From JAOAPY01 sp041492185 (GTDB lineage Bacteria > Acidobacteriota > Blastocatellia > Pyrinomonadales > Pyrinomonadaceae), in contig JBGPWL010000152.1 of NCBI GenBank assembly GCA_041492185.1, positions 1 through 7,127 on the forward strand: 7,127 nucleotides of DNA, in the 5' to 3' direction. The notes beneath the pieces are model-generated. The model was not told the origin of the DNA. It worked only from the letters and a program-made list of their open reading frames with translations, and did no database searches. Of this stretch, positions 1-5,570 are shown piece after piece. A program made the translations under genes and the position numbers. Each line of letters begins with the position of its first letter. Position 1 is the first letter of the stretch.

Positions 1-593
1 CCGTAGAGATTGAAAGTCATGCCCGCCGTCGGCTCAGCCGGGTTCGTGTAGTTGTCTTGCAAAGTGTACACATCAATCTCATTGATCGTCTTGCTGCCCG
101 CAAAATCCACTTGCAACCAGTCGGGATAAGTATCCGCGGTGGCATCGCGCCAGAATGAAGTGTTTAGTCCTTTTCGGTCTCCATCAATCGCCACGCTCGG
201 AAAGAATGTCCCCGTGCCATCGGGTGGTGTCGTCGACGAGGCGCTCGCTATTCCACCGTTCGATGCCAGCGCGACGTTGACCAGTGGTCCGCCAACCGCG
301 AAGATCAGATCATCAATGTCATCCCACGGACTTCCACCGCCACAAGAGGAAACCGTACCCTGGTAGCGAAAAACCGCACGGACGGCTTGCAAACTGCCGC
401 CGCTAGGGAGCTGGTAGGTCGTGGTTAAGAGCTGTTGGCCGATGCCCGAGGGCTGGAACGTAGCAAGGTAAGTCCAGTTTGGATTGTTGGCGTCTGCGGC
501 ATAAAACAAATCAAGATAATCTTGAGATGGCGAGAACGCCCAATAGGTCACGTCGATTCTCACTGCCTTACCAGGCGCTAGGTTACGGGCCAT
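1..593 (-). CDS. F5/8 type C (discoidin-like) domain protein, partial and apparently 5'-truncated
   Basis: The minus-strand frame is open from just after the TAG at 611-609 to the window edge, with codons in phase through position 3. Reading from an ATG at 593 gives 197 residues and no stop. Residues about 1-100 form a beta-rich module containing TYWAFSPSQDYLDLFY, QAVRAVFRYQGT and DDIDDLIFAVGG. From about residue 103 there is a galactose-binding/discoidin-like F5/8C domain: VNVALASNGG, AIDGDRKG, FWRDATADTYPDWLQVDF, and KTINEIDVYTLQDN. F5/8C domains typically bind glycans or cell surfaces in secreted proteins. There is no signal peptide and no Shine-Dalgarno sequence before the ATG, and the module seems to begin mid-domain. 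The true 5' end therefore seems missing, or the gene is a remnant; the start at 593 is only the first in-frame ATG. The coding nature is well supported; the start and the function are not. Confidence 0.72.
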   Translation of the reverse strand, partial: MARNLAPGKAVRIDVTYWAFSPSQDYLDLFYAADANNPNWTYLATFQPSGIGQQLLTTTYQLPSGGSLQAVRAVFRYQGTVSSCGGGSPWDDIDDLIFAVGGPLVNVALASNGGIASASSTTPPDGTGTFFPSVAIDGDRKGLNTSFWRDATADTYPDWLQVDFAGSKTINEIDVYTLQDNYTNPAEPTAGMTFNLY

Positions 594-608
594 TAGCGCC
601 GGGGAAAA

Positions 609-1817
609 CTAGCGGGACCTAACGTTCTTTCCGGCTGCCACGTGCAGATCAGGCTCTTCCACTGTCCCAGGATCCGCCGATTGCATATTTGCGAAAGCAG
701 CTCCATCGCGAGGCGGCAGTTCGACGTGGGCCATCTCGGCGAAGAGTTGTTCGTATTCATCGACGACGCGTTCCCAGTCGTAATATTTCTGCACGCGAGT
801 CTGGGCGCGGTTGCGAAAGGCGTGGACGAGTGAGCCGTCGCGCAGGACGCGCTGGAGTTTCTGGGTCAGATCTTTCTCGTCGTCGTAGAGGATGCCGGCG
901 TCGCCTACTGCTTCGATATTTTCCGGCGCCGCGAGCGTGAGCACACAGTTGCCGAAACCCATTGCTTCCAGCAGAGCCGGATGCGTGCCACCAACTTCAG
1001 TAGCGTGAACGTAGCAGTAAGCGTTTTGCTGCAAGGCGCGATAGTCCTGGCCAAAGACAAACCCGGTGAAGATGATGCGCTTGTCGCCGCGCGCTCGCGC
1101 TTTGAGATCGCTGATGTAATCGCGCGCGTAAGGCGCGTCGCCGACGATCAAGAGCCGGTGCGCGGTCCGCACTTTCTTGAATGCTTCGATCACCAGATGC
1201 GCGTTGTTCTCCGGTTCCAGCCGAGAAACATAGAGCACATAGCGATTCGGTTCGACGCGCCACTTGCGCACCGTGTCGCGATCCGGACGACGCTCAACCT
1301 CTGAGCCATACGCGATCATCGTCGACCGCGCATTGTAGCGAGCAAGATAATAATCCTGAATAACGCGCGCATCGGTGATGGTAATGTTCGGCAGGATGGT
1401 GGCCAGTCGTTCAGCAAGCACATAGTACCTTCGGGCGATCCAGTTCCACTTCTTGCGTTTGTGCTCGAGCCCGTCAACGTTGATCGCGACGGGCGTTCCT
1501 GTAAGTCTCAGCAATGGCGCAAACGGAGCATTTGCGCAGTTGCAGATCAAGGCGGCGTCAAAGCGACGCGGCATGGCGTGGAGCGCGGAAAGAAAAGCAT
1601 GAACTACAGTGTCGAAATATTTGTGTCGGATGGTGGGCAGGACTTTCAGATGTACGCCGTGATATTCAAGTTCACGCGGCGAGACATAATGGGCGCGGCA
1701 ATAAACAGTAACGTCGTGGCCGCGAGCGACCAGTCGAGTCGAAAGGTGTTCGGCAAAAGTTTCAAACCCGCCATAGCTGGCGGGCACGCCGCGCGTTCCG
1801 AGAATAGCTATTCGCAT
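609..1817 (-). CDS. GT4-type glycosyltransferase with DUF1972 N-terminus
   Basis: The 402-residue protein starts at ATG 1817 and ends at TAG 611-609. The N-terminal half has the signature of DUF1972 transferases: GTRGVPASYGGFET at residues 7-20 and NVDGLEHKRKKW at 113-124. The C-terminal half is a GT-B nucleotide-sugar-binding domain with VSRLEPENN near 197-205 and VGGTHPALLEAM at 275-286. In this family the usual GT4 EX7E first Glu is replaced by Gly, and VGGTxPxLLEA is the expected form. Related proteins transfer rhamnose or other sugars during capsule, O-antigen or exopolysaccharide repeat-unit assembly at the cytoplasmic face of the membrane; the donor and acceptor here cannot be told. 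The last ~40 residues (from about 362) look like a non-conserved, Ala/Pro/acid-rich tail. The gene lies 69 nt after another GT4 gene on the same strand. No clear Shine-Dalgarno sequence precedes the ATG. Confidence 0.9.
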   Translation of the reverse strand: MRIAILGTRGVPASYGGFETFAEHLSTRLVARGHDVTVYCRAHYVSPRELEYHGVHLKVLPTIRHKYFDTVVHAFLSALHAMPRRFDAALICNCANAPFAPLLRLTGTPVAINVDGLEHKRKKWNWIARRYYVLAERLATILPNITITDARVIQDYYLARYNARSTMIAYGSEVERRPDRDTVRKWRVEPNRYVLYVSRLEPENNAHLVIEAFKKVRTAHRLLIVGDAPYARDYISDLKARARGDKRIIFTGFVFGQDYRALQQNAYCYVHATEVGGTHPALLEAMGFGNCVLTLAAPENIEAVGDAGILYDDEKDLTQKLQRVLRDGSLVHAFRNRAQTRVQKYYDWERVVDEYEQLFAEMAHVELPPRDGAAFANMQSADPGTVEEPDLHVAAGKNVRSR

Positions 1818-1886
1818 GCAACTGGTAACACGACTGGAAGCCGGCCCTGGTTCCCGATTCTAATGCCGGTCGGCTGCCGAATCGAT

Positions 1887-3023
1887 CTACTTACGCTTTC
1901 CAACCTCTTCGTAGACTTGCAACGTTCGCCGCGCGGTCTCGCGCCAGTCGAACAACTCCGCGCGCTTCAGGCCTTTGACGCGAAGTTCAGCGCGAAGGTC
2001 TGAATTATTAATCAGACGCGCCAGCGCCGAAGCAATTGCCGCTTCATCGAATGGATCAATCAACAATCCCGCATCGCCCATTACTTCAGGCAAGCTGGTG
2101 CGGTTTCCCGCGATTACCGGCGTGCCACACTTCATGGCTTCGAGCGGCGGCAGCCCGAAGCCCTCAAAATACGATGGATAAACAAAACACAGCGCGCTTG
2201 AATATATCGCCGGCAAGTCGGCCTCGGCCACGTAGCCGGTAAGCAGAATCAGACCTCCCAGTCCGCTCTCATTGATCGCGCGAAGTGTTTCATCGTATAG
2301 CCACGCCTTTTTTCCAACCAGGGCAAGTTTAGGAAGCTTAACGTCTGGTCGCTCGCGGCGCAAGCGAGAATATGCGCCGACGAGCCGGGCCAGGTTTTTC
2401 CTTGGTTGAATCGAACCAACCGAAAGAATGTAATCACCGACTATGCCATAAGTTTGTCGGACGCGTTGCAGTTCTTTTTCATCTGCGACCGGACCAAAGT
2501 GCGCGGGTGCTGCCAGTGGAATCGTGTTCACGCGCTCGGGCGAAATCTGATAAGTCTCGATGATGTCGCCGCGAACGCTTTCGGACGGAACCAAGATTCG
2601 CGCGGCCTGGCGCGCCGATCTGCGCACGGTAAGCCGAAGCTGAAAGCGGCTTCTCCAATTGAAAGTGAGCGGCAGATGCTCGAAAGAGAGATCGTGAATG
2701 CTGACAACAACGGGACACGGCGCAAAGGGCGGCGACGTAAACTGAACGTGAAGCACATCAACCGGATTGCGCCGCAGCTCGGCGCTCAAGGTTAGCGGGA
2801 TGCGCACCAGCGGTGTATGCGGCAGAGTTAATCGAACAGAGAAATTCGGCCAGCGATTTTTGAAACGATCTACTGCCTCGCGCTTGCTGACATAGAGAGT
2901 GTAACGATTGACCGAGTCGATCTCGGCGAGCGCTTCGATCAGATTGATGGCGTAGGTTTCATTGCCGGCGAGTTGAGTGCCGACAGCATGAGCGTCGATG
3001 GCTATGCGCAAGACGGAAGCCAT
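1887..3023 (-). CDS. GT4 family glycosyltransferase (mannosyltransferase-like)
   Basis: This 378-residue GT-B enzyme starts at ATG 3023. The N-terminal acceptor domain opens with RIAIDAHAVGTQLAGNETY (residues 6-24), typical of a GT4 subgroup in surface-polysaccharide clusters. The donor domain has VGSIQPRKNLARLV (202-215), the EX7E motif EGFGLPPLE (E287 and E295), and SLPEVMGDAGLLIDP downstream. It should transfer a sugar, often mannose in relatives, from a nucleotide donor to a lipid-linked glycan in the cytoplasm; the exact substrate cannot be read. I chose the start at 3023 because the family begins with RIAIDA. An upstream start at 3107 would add 28 Arg/Pro/Ser-rich residues and overlap rplS by 71 nt. 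The gene starts 13 nt after the rplS stop, so it probably shares that transcript. No strong Shine-Dalgarno sequence is present, so coupling to rplS translation is possible. Confidence 0.92.
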   Translation of the reverse strand: MASVLRIAIDAHAVGTQLAGNETYAINLIEALAEIDSVNRYTLYVSKREAVDRFKNRWPNFSVRLTLPHTPLVRIPLTLSAELRRNPVDVLHVQFTSPPFAPCPVVVSIHDLSFEHLPLTFNWRSRFQLRLTVRRSARQAARILVPSESVRGDIIETYQISPERVNTIPLAAPAHFGPVADEKELQRVRQTYGIVGDYILSVGSIQPRKNLARLVGAYSRLRRERPDVKLPKLALVGKKAWLYDETLRAINESGLGGLILLTGYVAEADLPAIYSSALCFVYPSYFEGFGLPPLEAMKCGTPVIAGNRTSLPEVMGDAGLLIDPFDEAAIASALARLINNSDLRAELRVKGLKRAELFDWRETARRTLQVYEEVGKRK

Positions 3024-3036
3024 TTTCGCTGACGGA

Positions 3037-3438
3037 CTACTTGTTCTTGCCGGAGGCAGACGCGCCCTGGGCTTCGCTGCTTTGTGCGGCGCGCGTATCA
3101 CGCTCACGAATGCGCGCCGCCTTGCCTCGCAGATCGCGCAGATAATAAAGCTTGGCGCGACGCACGCGTCCGCGTTTTATCACATCAATATGATCGACAA
3201 TCGTGGCATGAAGCGGAAAGATTCTCTCGACACCAACACCAAAGCTGGTCTTGCGCACCGTAATCGTTTCGCGCGCGCCGCCGTGCTTGCGGGCGATCAC
3301 CACACCCTCAAAAGCCTGCAAACGCTCTTTGGTTTCTGATTCTTTGATTCGTACGTGCACGCGCACGGTGTCACCCGGCTGAAAGTCCGGAATGTTCTGG
3401 CGCAACTGCGTCTTTTCAATATTATCTAATCGGTTCAT
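3037..3438 (-). CDS. rplS: 50S ribosomal protein L19
   Basis: The 133-residue protein matches L19 across its length. The family core is seen as FQPGDTVRVHVRIKE (19-33), QAFEGVVIARKHGG (41-54), TITVRKTSFGVGVERIFPLHATIVDHIDVIKRG split over 58-90, and RRAKLYYLRDLRGKAARIRE (93-112). L19 lies at the 30S-50S interface. The C-terminus carries about 20 extra low-complexity residues (Ala/Ser/Gln-rich, ending KNK) beyond the usual end of roughly 115 residues. The ATG at 3438 has a GGAG at 3450-3447 with an 8-nt spacer, the clearest ATG-type ribosome binding site in the operon. It follows trmD by 94 nt, most of which is a repeat element, and is the last of the conserved translation genes here. Confidence 0.98.
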   Translation of the reverse strand: MNRLDNIEKTQLRQNIPDFQPGDTVRVHVRIKESETKERLQAFEGVVIARKHGGARETITVRKTSFGVGVERIFPLHATIVDHIDVIKRGRVRRAKLYYLRDLRGKAARIRERDTRAAQSSEAQGASASGKNK

Positions 3439-3456
3439 GTCATTAACTCCAAAATG

Positions 3457-3531
3457 TTCTTTGTGCTTTGTACTTGGTGCTTTGAATCGCTATCGAACCT
3501 GGGTCTGAATCAACAAAAAACAAAGTACGAA
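3457..3531. repeat. CAAAGNN heptad repeat with inverted arm between trmD and rplS
   Basis: On the minus strand, four consecutive heptads at 3484-3457 follow the pattern CAAAGNN (one has CCAAG). A separate CAAAGTA lies in the opposite orientation at 3521-3527. The 12-nt segments 3467-3478 and 3520-3531 are inverted repeats with 10 of 12 matches, so a hairpin with a ~41-nt loop is possible upstream of the rplS ribosome binding site (3450-3447). The heptad consensus is the same as in the rimM-trmD gap. Confidence 0.65.
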
Positions 3532-3532
3532 T

Positions 3533-4231
3533 TCACTTCAAAAGATCGGGCCGATTGCGTCGCGTCTTTTCGAGCGCGGCCTCGCGGCGCCAGCGCGCTA
3601 TCTCTCCATGGTCTCCGCTCAGCAGCACCTCGGGCACGCCCATTCCGCGAAACTCCGGCGGACGCGTGTACTGCGGACAATCAAGCAGGCCGTCGGAAAA
3701 CGATTCGTTCACTGCCGACGTCTCGCTGCCCAAAGCGCCCGGCACCAAACGCACGACTGCGTCAACCAAGACGACTGCCGCCGGCTCGCCGCCGGAAAGA
3801 ACGTAATCTCCGATGGAGATTTCGTCCGTCACCAGCGCTTCCGCAACGCGCTCGTCAACACCTTCGTAGCGCCCACAAATCAACACGAGGTGATCAGCGT
3901 TCTTTGAAAGATCATCCGCGAGCGACTGCGTCAATACGCGGCCCTGCGGCGAAAGAAGAATCACGCGTGTTTGCGCGTCGTAATCTTCCCGGCAAGTGGC
4001 GCCCGCTAATTCACTGACCGCCGCGAAGATCGGTTCCGGCTTGAGCACCATCCCGTCGCCGCCGCCGAAGGGACGATCGTCCACCACGTGGTGCTTGTCC
4101 GCGGTCCAACCGCGCAGGTCGTGCGCCTTTATCTCAACCAGTCCGGCCGCACGCGCGCGCCGGACAATCCCGTGCTCAAAAGTCTCGCGAAAGAACTCCG
4201 GGAAAATAGTGATGATGTCAAAGCGCAACAC
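3533..4231 (-). CDS. trmD: tRNA (guanine-N1)-methyltransferase TrmD
   Basis: TrmD methylates N1 of G37 next to the anticodon, using S-adenosylmethionine, and prevents +1 frameshifting. From GTG 4231 the protein has 232 residues: RFDIITIFPEFF near the start, RPFGGGDGMVLKPEPIF (53-69), and the SPOUT trefoil-knot motifs LSPQGR (93-98), CGRYEGVDERV (119-129) and IGDYVLSGGEPA (140-151). The C-terminal half contains GLLDCPQYTRPPEFRGM and HGEIARWR. The start is GTG 4231 (AGG six nt upstream) or TTG 4228; there is no ATG, and the reading frame upstream to 4303 is repeat sequence rather than protein. The family's catalytic Asp, in the EDSF context of gamma-proteobacterial enzymes, is Glu176 here (NESF). 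The protein ends right after RPDLL and is shorter than the E. coli enzyme. It lies in the canonical rimM-trmD-rplS order. Confidence 0.97.
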   Translation of the reverse strand: MLRFDIITIFPEFFRETFEHGIVRRARAAGLVEIKAHDLRGWTADKHHVVDDRPFGGGDGMVLKPEPIFAAVSELAGATCREDYDAQTRVILLSPQGRVLTQSLADDLSKNADHLVLICGRYEGVDERVAEALVTDEISIGDYVLSGGEPAAVVLVDAVVRLVPGALGSETSAVNESFSDGLLDCPQYTRPPEFRGMGVPEVLLSGDHGEIARWRREAALEKTRRNRPDLLK

Positions 4232-4240
4232 AATGAACCT

Positions 4241-4335
4241 GATCTCTGATCTTAGGTCTTTGATCTTTGATTTTGAAAACCTCAACGTGCGGACGAAAAG
4301 CAAAGATCAAAGTTCAAAGACCTAAGAGATCAAAT
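4241..4335. repeat. Inverted heptanucleotide repeat between rimM and trmD
   Basis: Arm one (4241-4275) divides into five heptads near GATCTTT; arm two (4301-4321) begins with three CAAAGNN heptads at 4301, 4308 and 4315 and then decays. The arms are inverted: 4251-4263 matches 4314-4326 perfectly over 13 nt, and the match extends inward (9 of 11 nt) to about 4274/4303. The outer ends align after a 5-nt offset. The element fills the 103-nt gap between rimM and trmD and could form a long stem with a loop of about 26 nt in the mRNA, just before the AGG and GTG start of trmD. Confidence 0.75.
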
Positions 4336-4883
4336 TACAAATCCAAAAGTCCTGGCAGCGGATCGATCAATATCGTCTTCTTCTGCTTATCGATCTCGAT
4401 CAAAATTGAACTGACCATCGGAATCAAGCTGCTCTGCTTTTCCTGGTTCTCAACGACCAGCAGATCGACTCCGCCCGTTCGCATGACGCTCTTCACGGCG
4501 CCAACCTGTTGCCCCGCGACTGTTTCAACTCGGCAGCCTTCCAGTTCCCAGTCGTAATACTGATCGTCATCAAGAGTTACTCGCTCAGCCTCGGGAACTG
4601 CGAACTCACATCCAACCAGTGCGCTCGCAGCTTCGATTGAGTCGTAACCTGCGATCTTCAGAACAATCCGCCCTTTTTGAAACCAGTGGTCTTCGAGCTT
4701 AACAGTTTTCTGCTCACCATCCGGAGAGAGCGCGAAGAGAACCGGTGTACGATCAAAACGATCCGGAAAATCTGTCAAGAGATCTGCGACGATTTCGCCT
4801 TTCAGGCCTCTCGTCCTTACCGCTCGGGCTATGAGGATTAGATCCTCGTTTCGCCCCGGCGCTTTCTGCCCCTCTTCTTTCAT
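4335..4883 (-). CDS. rimM: Ribosome maturation factor RimM
   Basis: RimM binds S19 and assists maturation of the 30S head domain. The 182-residue protein has the RimM N-terminal beta-barrel domain (LILIARAVRTRGLKGEIVA, residues 15-33, then DRFDRTPVLF), a linker, and a C-terminal PRC-barrel (about 105-180: QYYDWELEGCRVETVAGQ, VGAVKSVMRTGGVDLLVV, SLIPMVSSILIEID, ILIDPLPGLLDL). The PLPGLL ending and QYYxW are typical of RimM. It starts at ATG 4883, with only a weak AGAAG about nine nt upstream. The N-terminus has about 13 extra charged residues before the barrel, so a slightly later start cannot be fully excluded, but no better candidate is seen. It lies 53 nt after khpA and 103 nt before trmD. 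Confidence 0.96.
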   Translation of the reverse strand: MKEEGQKAPGRNEDLILIARAVRTRGLKGEIVADLLTDFPDRFDRTPVLFALSPDGEQKTVKLEDHWFQKGRIVLKIAGYDSIEAASALVGCEFAVPEAERVTLDDDQYYDWELEGCRVETVAGQQVGAVKSVMRTGGVDLLVVENQEKQSSLIPMVSSILIEIDKQKKTILIDPLPGLLDL

Positions 4884-4936
4884 TCAATGAACTTCTAAAA
4901 ATAAGACGGCAGGTTAGCAACTTTTCATCGAGTCGC

Positions 4937-5167
4937 TTAGCCGACCACTTCGAGAACATAACGACGATTGGCCTTAACGCTCGCTGCGTTACAGAGCGAA
5001 CGCAATGAGCGCACTGTGCGGCCCTGCCTGCCGATCACCTTGCCAACGTCCTCTGGCGCCACGCGCACTTCGATCAGCGTGGCTCCGTTTCGTTCGATCT
5101 CGCGCACGTCGACCGCTGCGTCGTCGTCAACCAGGGCCTTGATGATCAGTTCGACGGTCTCCTTCAT
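4937..5167 (-). CDS. khpA: KH domain RNA-binding protein KhpA (YlqC family)
   Basis: This 76-residue protein is a single KH-type RNA-binding domain. The GxxG-loop motif is GKVIGRQGRT (42-51), followed by a helix (VRSLRSLCNAASV) and a short terminal strand (RYVLEVV). The N-terminus, MKETVELIIKALVDD, is typical of the YlqC/KhpA family. In Firmicutes the homologue pairs with KhpB and affects cell elongation and RNA fate; elsewhere the role is less clear, so the function here is by family only. Its place between rpsP and rimM is the standard location. It starts at ATG 5167, 32 nt after the rpsP stop, with only a weak GAG-type ribosome binding site. Length and motif fit the family with no oddities. 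Confidence 0.95.
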   Translation of the reverse strand: MKETVELIIKALVDDDAAVDVREIERNGATLIEVRVAPEDVGKVIGRQGRTVRSLRSLCNAASVKANRRYVLEVVG

Positions 5168-5199
5168 ATAAGTCTCAGGCGCCGCGACAGTCTGCGCTA

Positions 5200-5466
5200 C
5201 TACGCCGCAACGGAAGCGGCAGTGGCTTGCGATTTCTCGCTGGCCTTGATCAAGCGCGTCACGGTGAGCGTCGGCTGCGCGCCTTTATCGATCCAGTAAC
5301 GCACTCGCTGCAGATTCAATCGAATCTCAGCCGGCTCGCGCGTCGGGTCATAAGTACCCAGATTCTCCAGGTAAGCGCCGTCGCGCTTTGATCGCTTTTC
5401 CTTCACCACAATTCGGTATGAAGGCCTCTTCTTGGCGCCCGTGCGCATTAAGCTAATCGATAACAA
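5200..5466 (-). CDS. rpsP: 30S ribosomal protein S16
   Basis: The 88-residue protein is S16: LMRTGAKKRPSYRIVV (6-21), KRDGAYLENLGTYDP (27-41) and VRYWIDKGAQPTLTVTRL (55-72) are family hallmarks. S16 binds 16S rRNA early in 30S assembly. The start is TTG at 5466. A full GGAGG at 5480-5476 sits nine nt upstream, and the residues after it (LSIxLMRTG) align with the family N-terminus. The next in-frame ATG (5448) would delete the first strand and lie 27 nt from the Shine-Dalgarno. The frame ends with two consecutive TAG codons (5202-5200 and 5199-5197). A palindromic element ends six nt upstream of the Shine-Dalgarno. The C-terminus is a short Ala/Ser tail. Confidence 0.97.
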   Translation of the reverse strand: MLSISLMRTGAKKRPSYRIVVKEKRSKRDGAYLENLGTYDPTREPAEIRLNLQRVRYWIDKGAQPTLTVTRLIKASEKSQATAASVAA

Positions 5467-5475
5467 GTTCTGTGT

Positions 5476-5480
5476 CCTCC
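5476..5480 (-). promoter_or_regulatory. Strong Shine-Dalgarno fixing the TTG start of rpsP
   Basis: GGAGG on the minus strand is separated by nine nt (5475-5467) from TTG 5466. This is the strongest ribosome binding site in the window, and it decides the non-ATG start of rpsP. Confidence 0.8.
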
Positions 5481-5486
5481 AAACAA

Positions 5487-5570
5487 ATGTCCGACAAACT
5501 TCAGTTTGTCGCTGTTTCTCGCAACGATGTTCTTTCCGGTATGTTCGACAAACTGAAGTTTGTCGGACAT
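5487..5570. repeat. REP/BIME-like pair of inverted palindromes between ffh and rpsP
   Basis: Positions 5487-5511 and 5546-5570 are perfect reverse complements over 25 nt, separated by 34 nt. Each arm is itself a palindrome: CGACAAACT - 2-nt loop - AGTTTGTCG, with loop TC in the first and GA in the second, followed or preceded by an ATGTC/GACAT edge. The mRNA can fold either as two short 9-bp hairpins or as one 25-bp stem. The element fills almost the whole gap: it begins two nt after the ffh stop and ends six nt before the rpsP Shine-Dalgarno. The architecture resembles REP doublets (BIMEs). No U-tract follows, so a classical terminator is unlikely. Confidence 0.85.

Noticed and set aside
609..611. 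Stop-codon readthrough fusing the glycosyltransferase to the discoidin protein
   Set aside because: The frames coincide, but a cytosolic glycosyltransferase joined to extracellular domains makes little sense and no readthrough signal is seen; truncation is simpler.
1818..1886. Regulatory element in the 69-nt gap between the two glycosyltransferases
   Set aside because: Only short, imperfect GC-rich matches are present; no promoter, hairpin with U-run or repeat could be supported.
1461..2003. 180-residue plus-strand open frame across the two glycosyltransferases
   Set aside because: It lies opposite clear GT4 coding sequence on both sides and has no recognisable domain.
3024..3107. Upstream start at 3107 for the first glycosyltransferase
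   Set aside because: The 28 added residues are Arg/Pro/Ser-rich shadow of the rplS 3' end; the family starts at RIAIDA just after ATG 3023.
3500..3531. Internal promoter or terminator upstream of rplS (T-rich run after the trmD stop)
   Set aside because: The run of six T is preceded by only a four-base stem, and no paired -35/-10 hexamers at 16-18 nt spacing were convincing.
3454..4017. 187-residue plus-strand open frame opposite trmD
   Set aside because: It is antisense to TrmD, whose motifs are unambiguous; the translation is Arg/Pro/Ala-rich without domain features.
4232..4303. N-terminal extension of TrmD to TTG 4303
   Set aside because: The extension is translation of the heptad inverted repeat; the family begins at RFDIITIFP.
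5487..5570. Rho-independent terminator between ffh and rpsP
   Set aside because: The stems are stable but are followed by UUUGUUUGGAGG rather than a U-run, and the downstream operon genes lack an obvious separate promoter.
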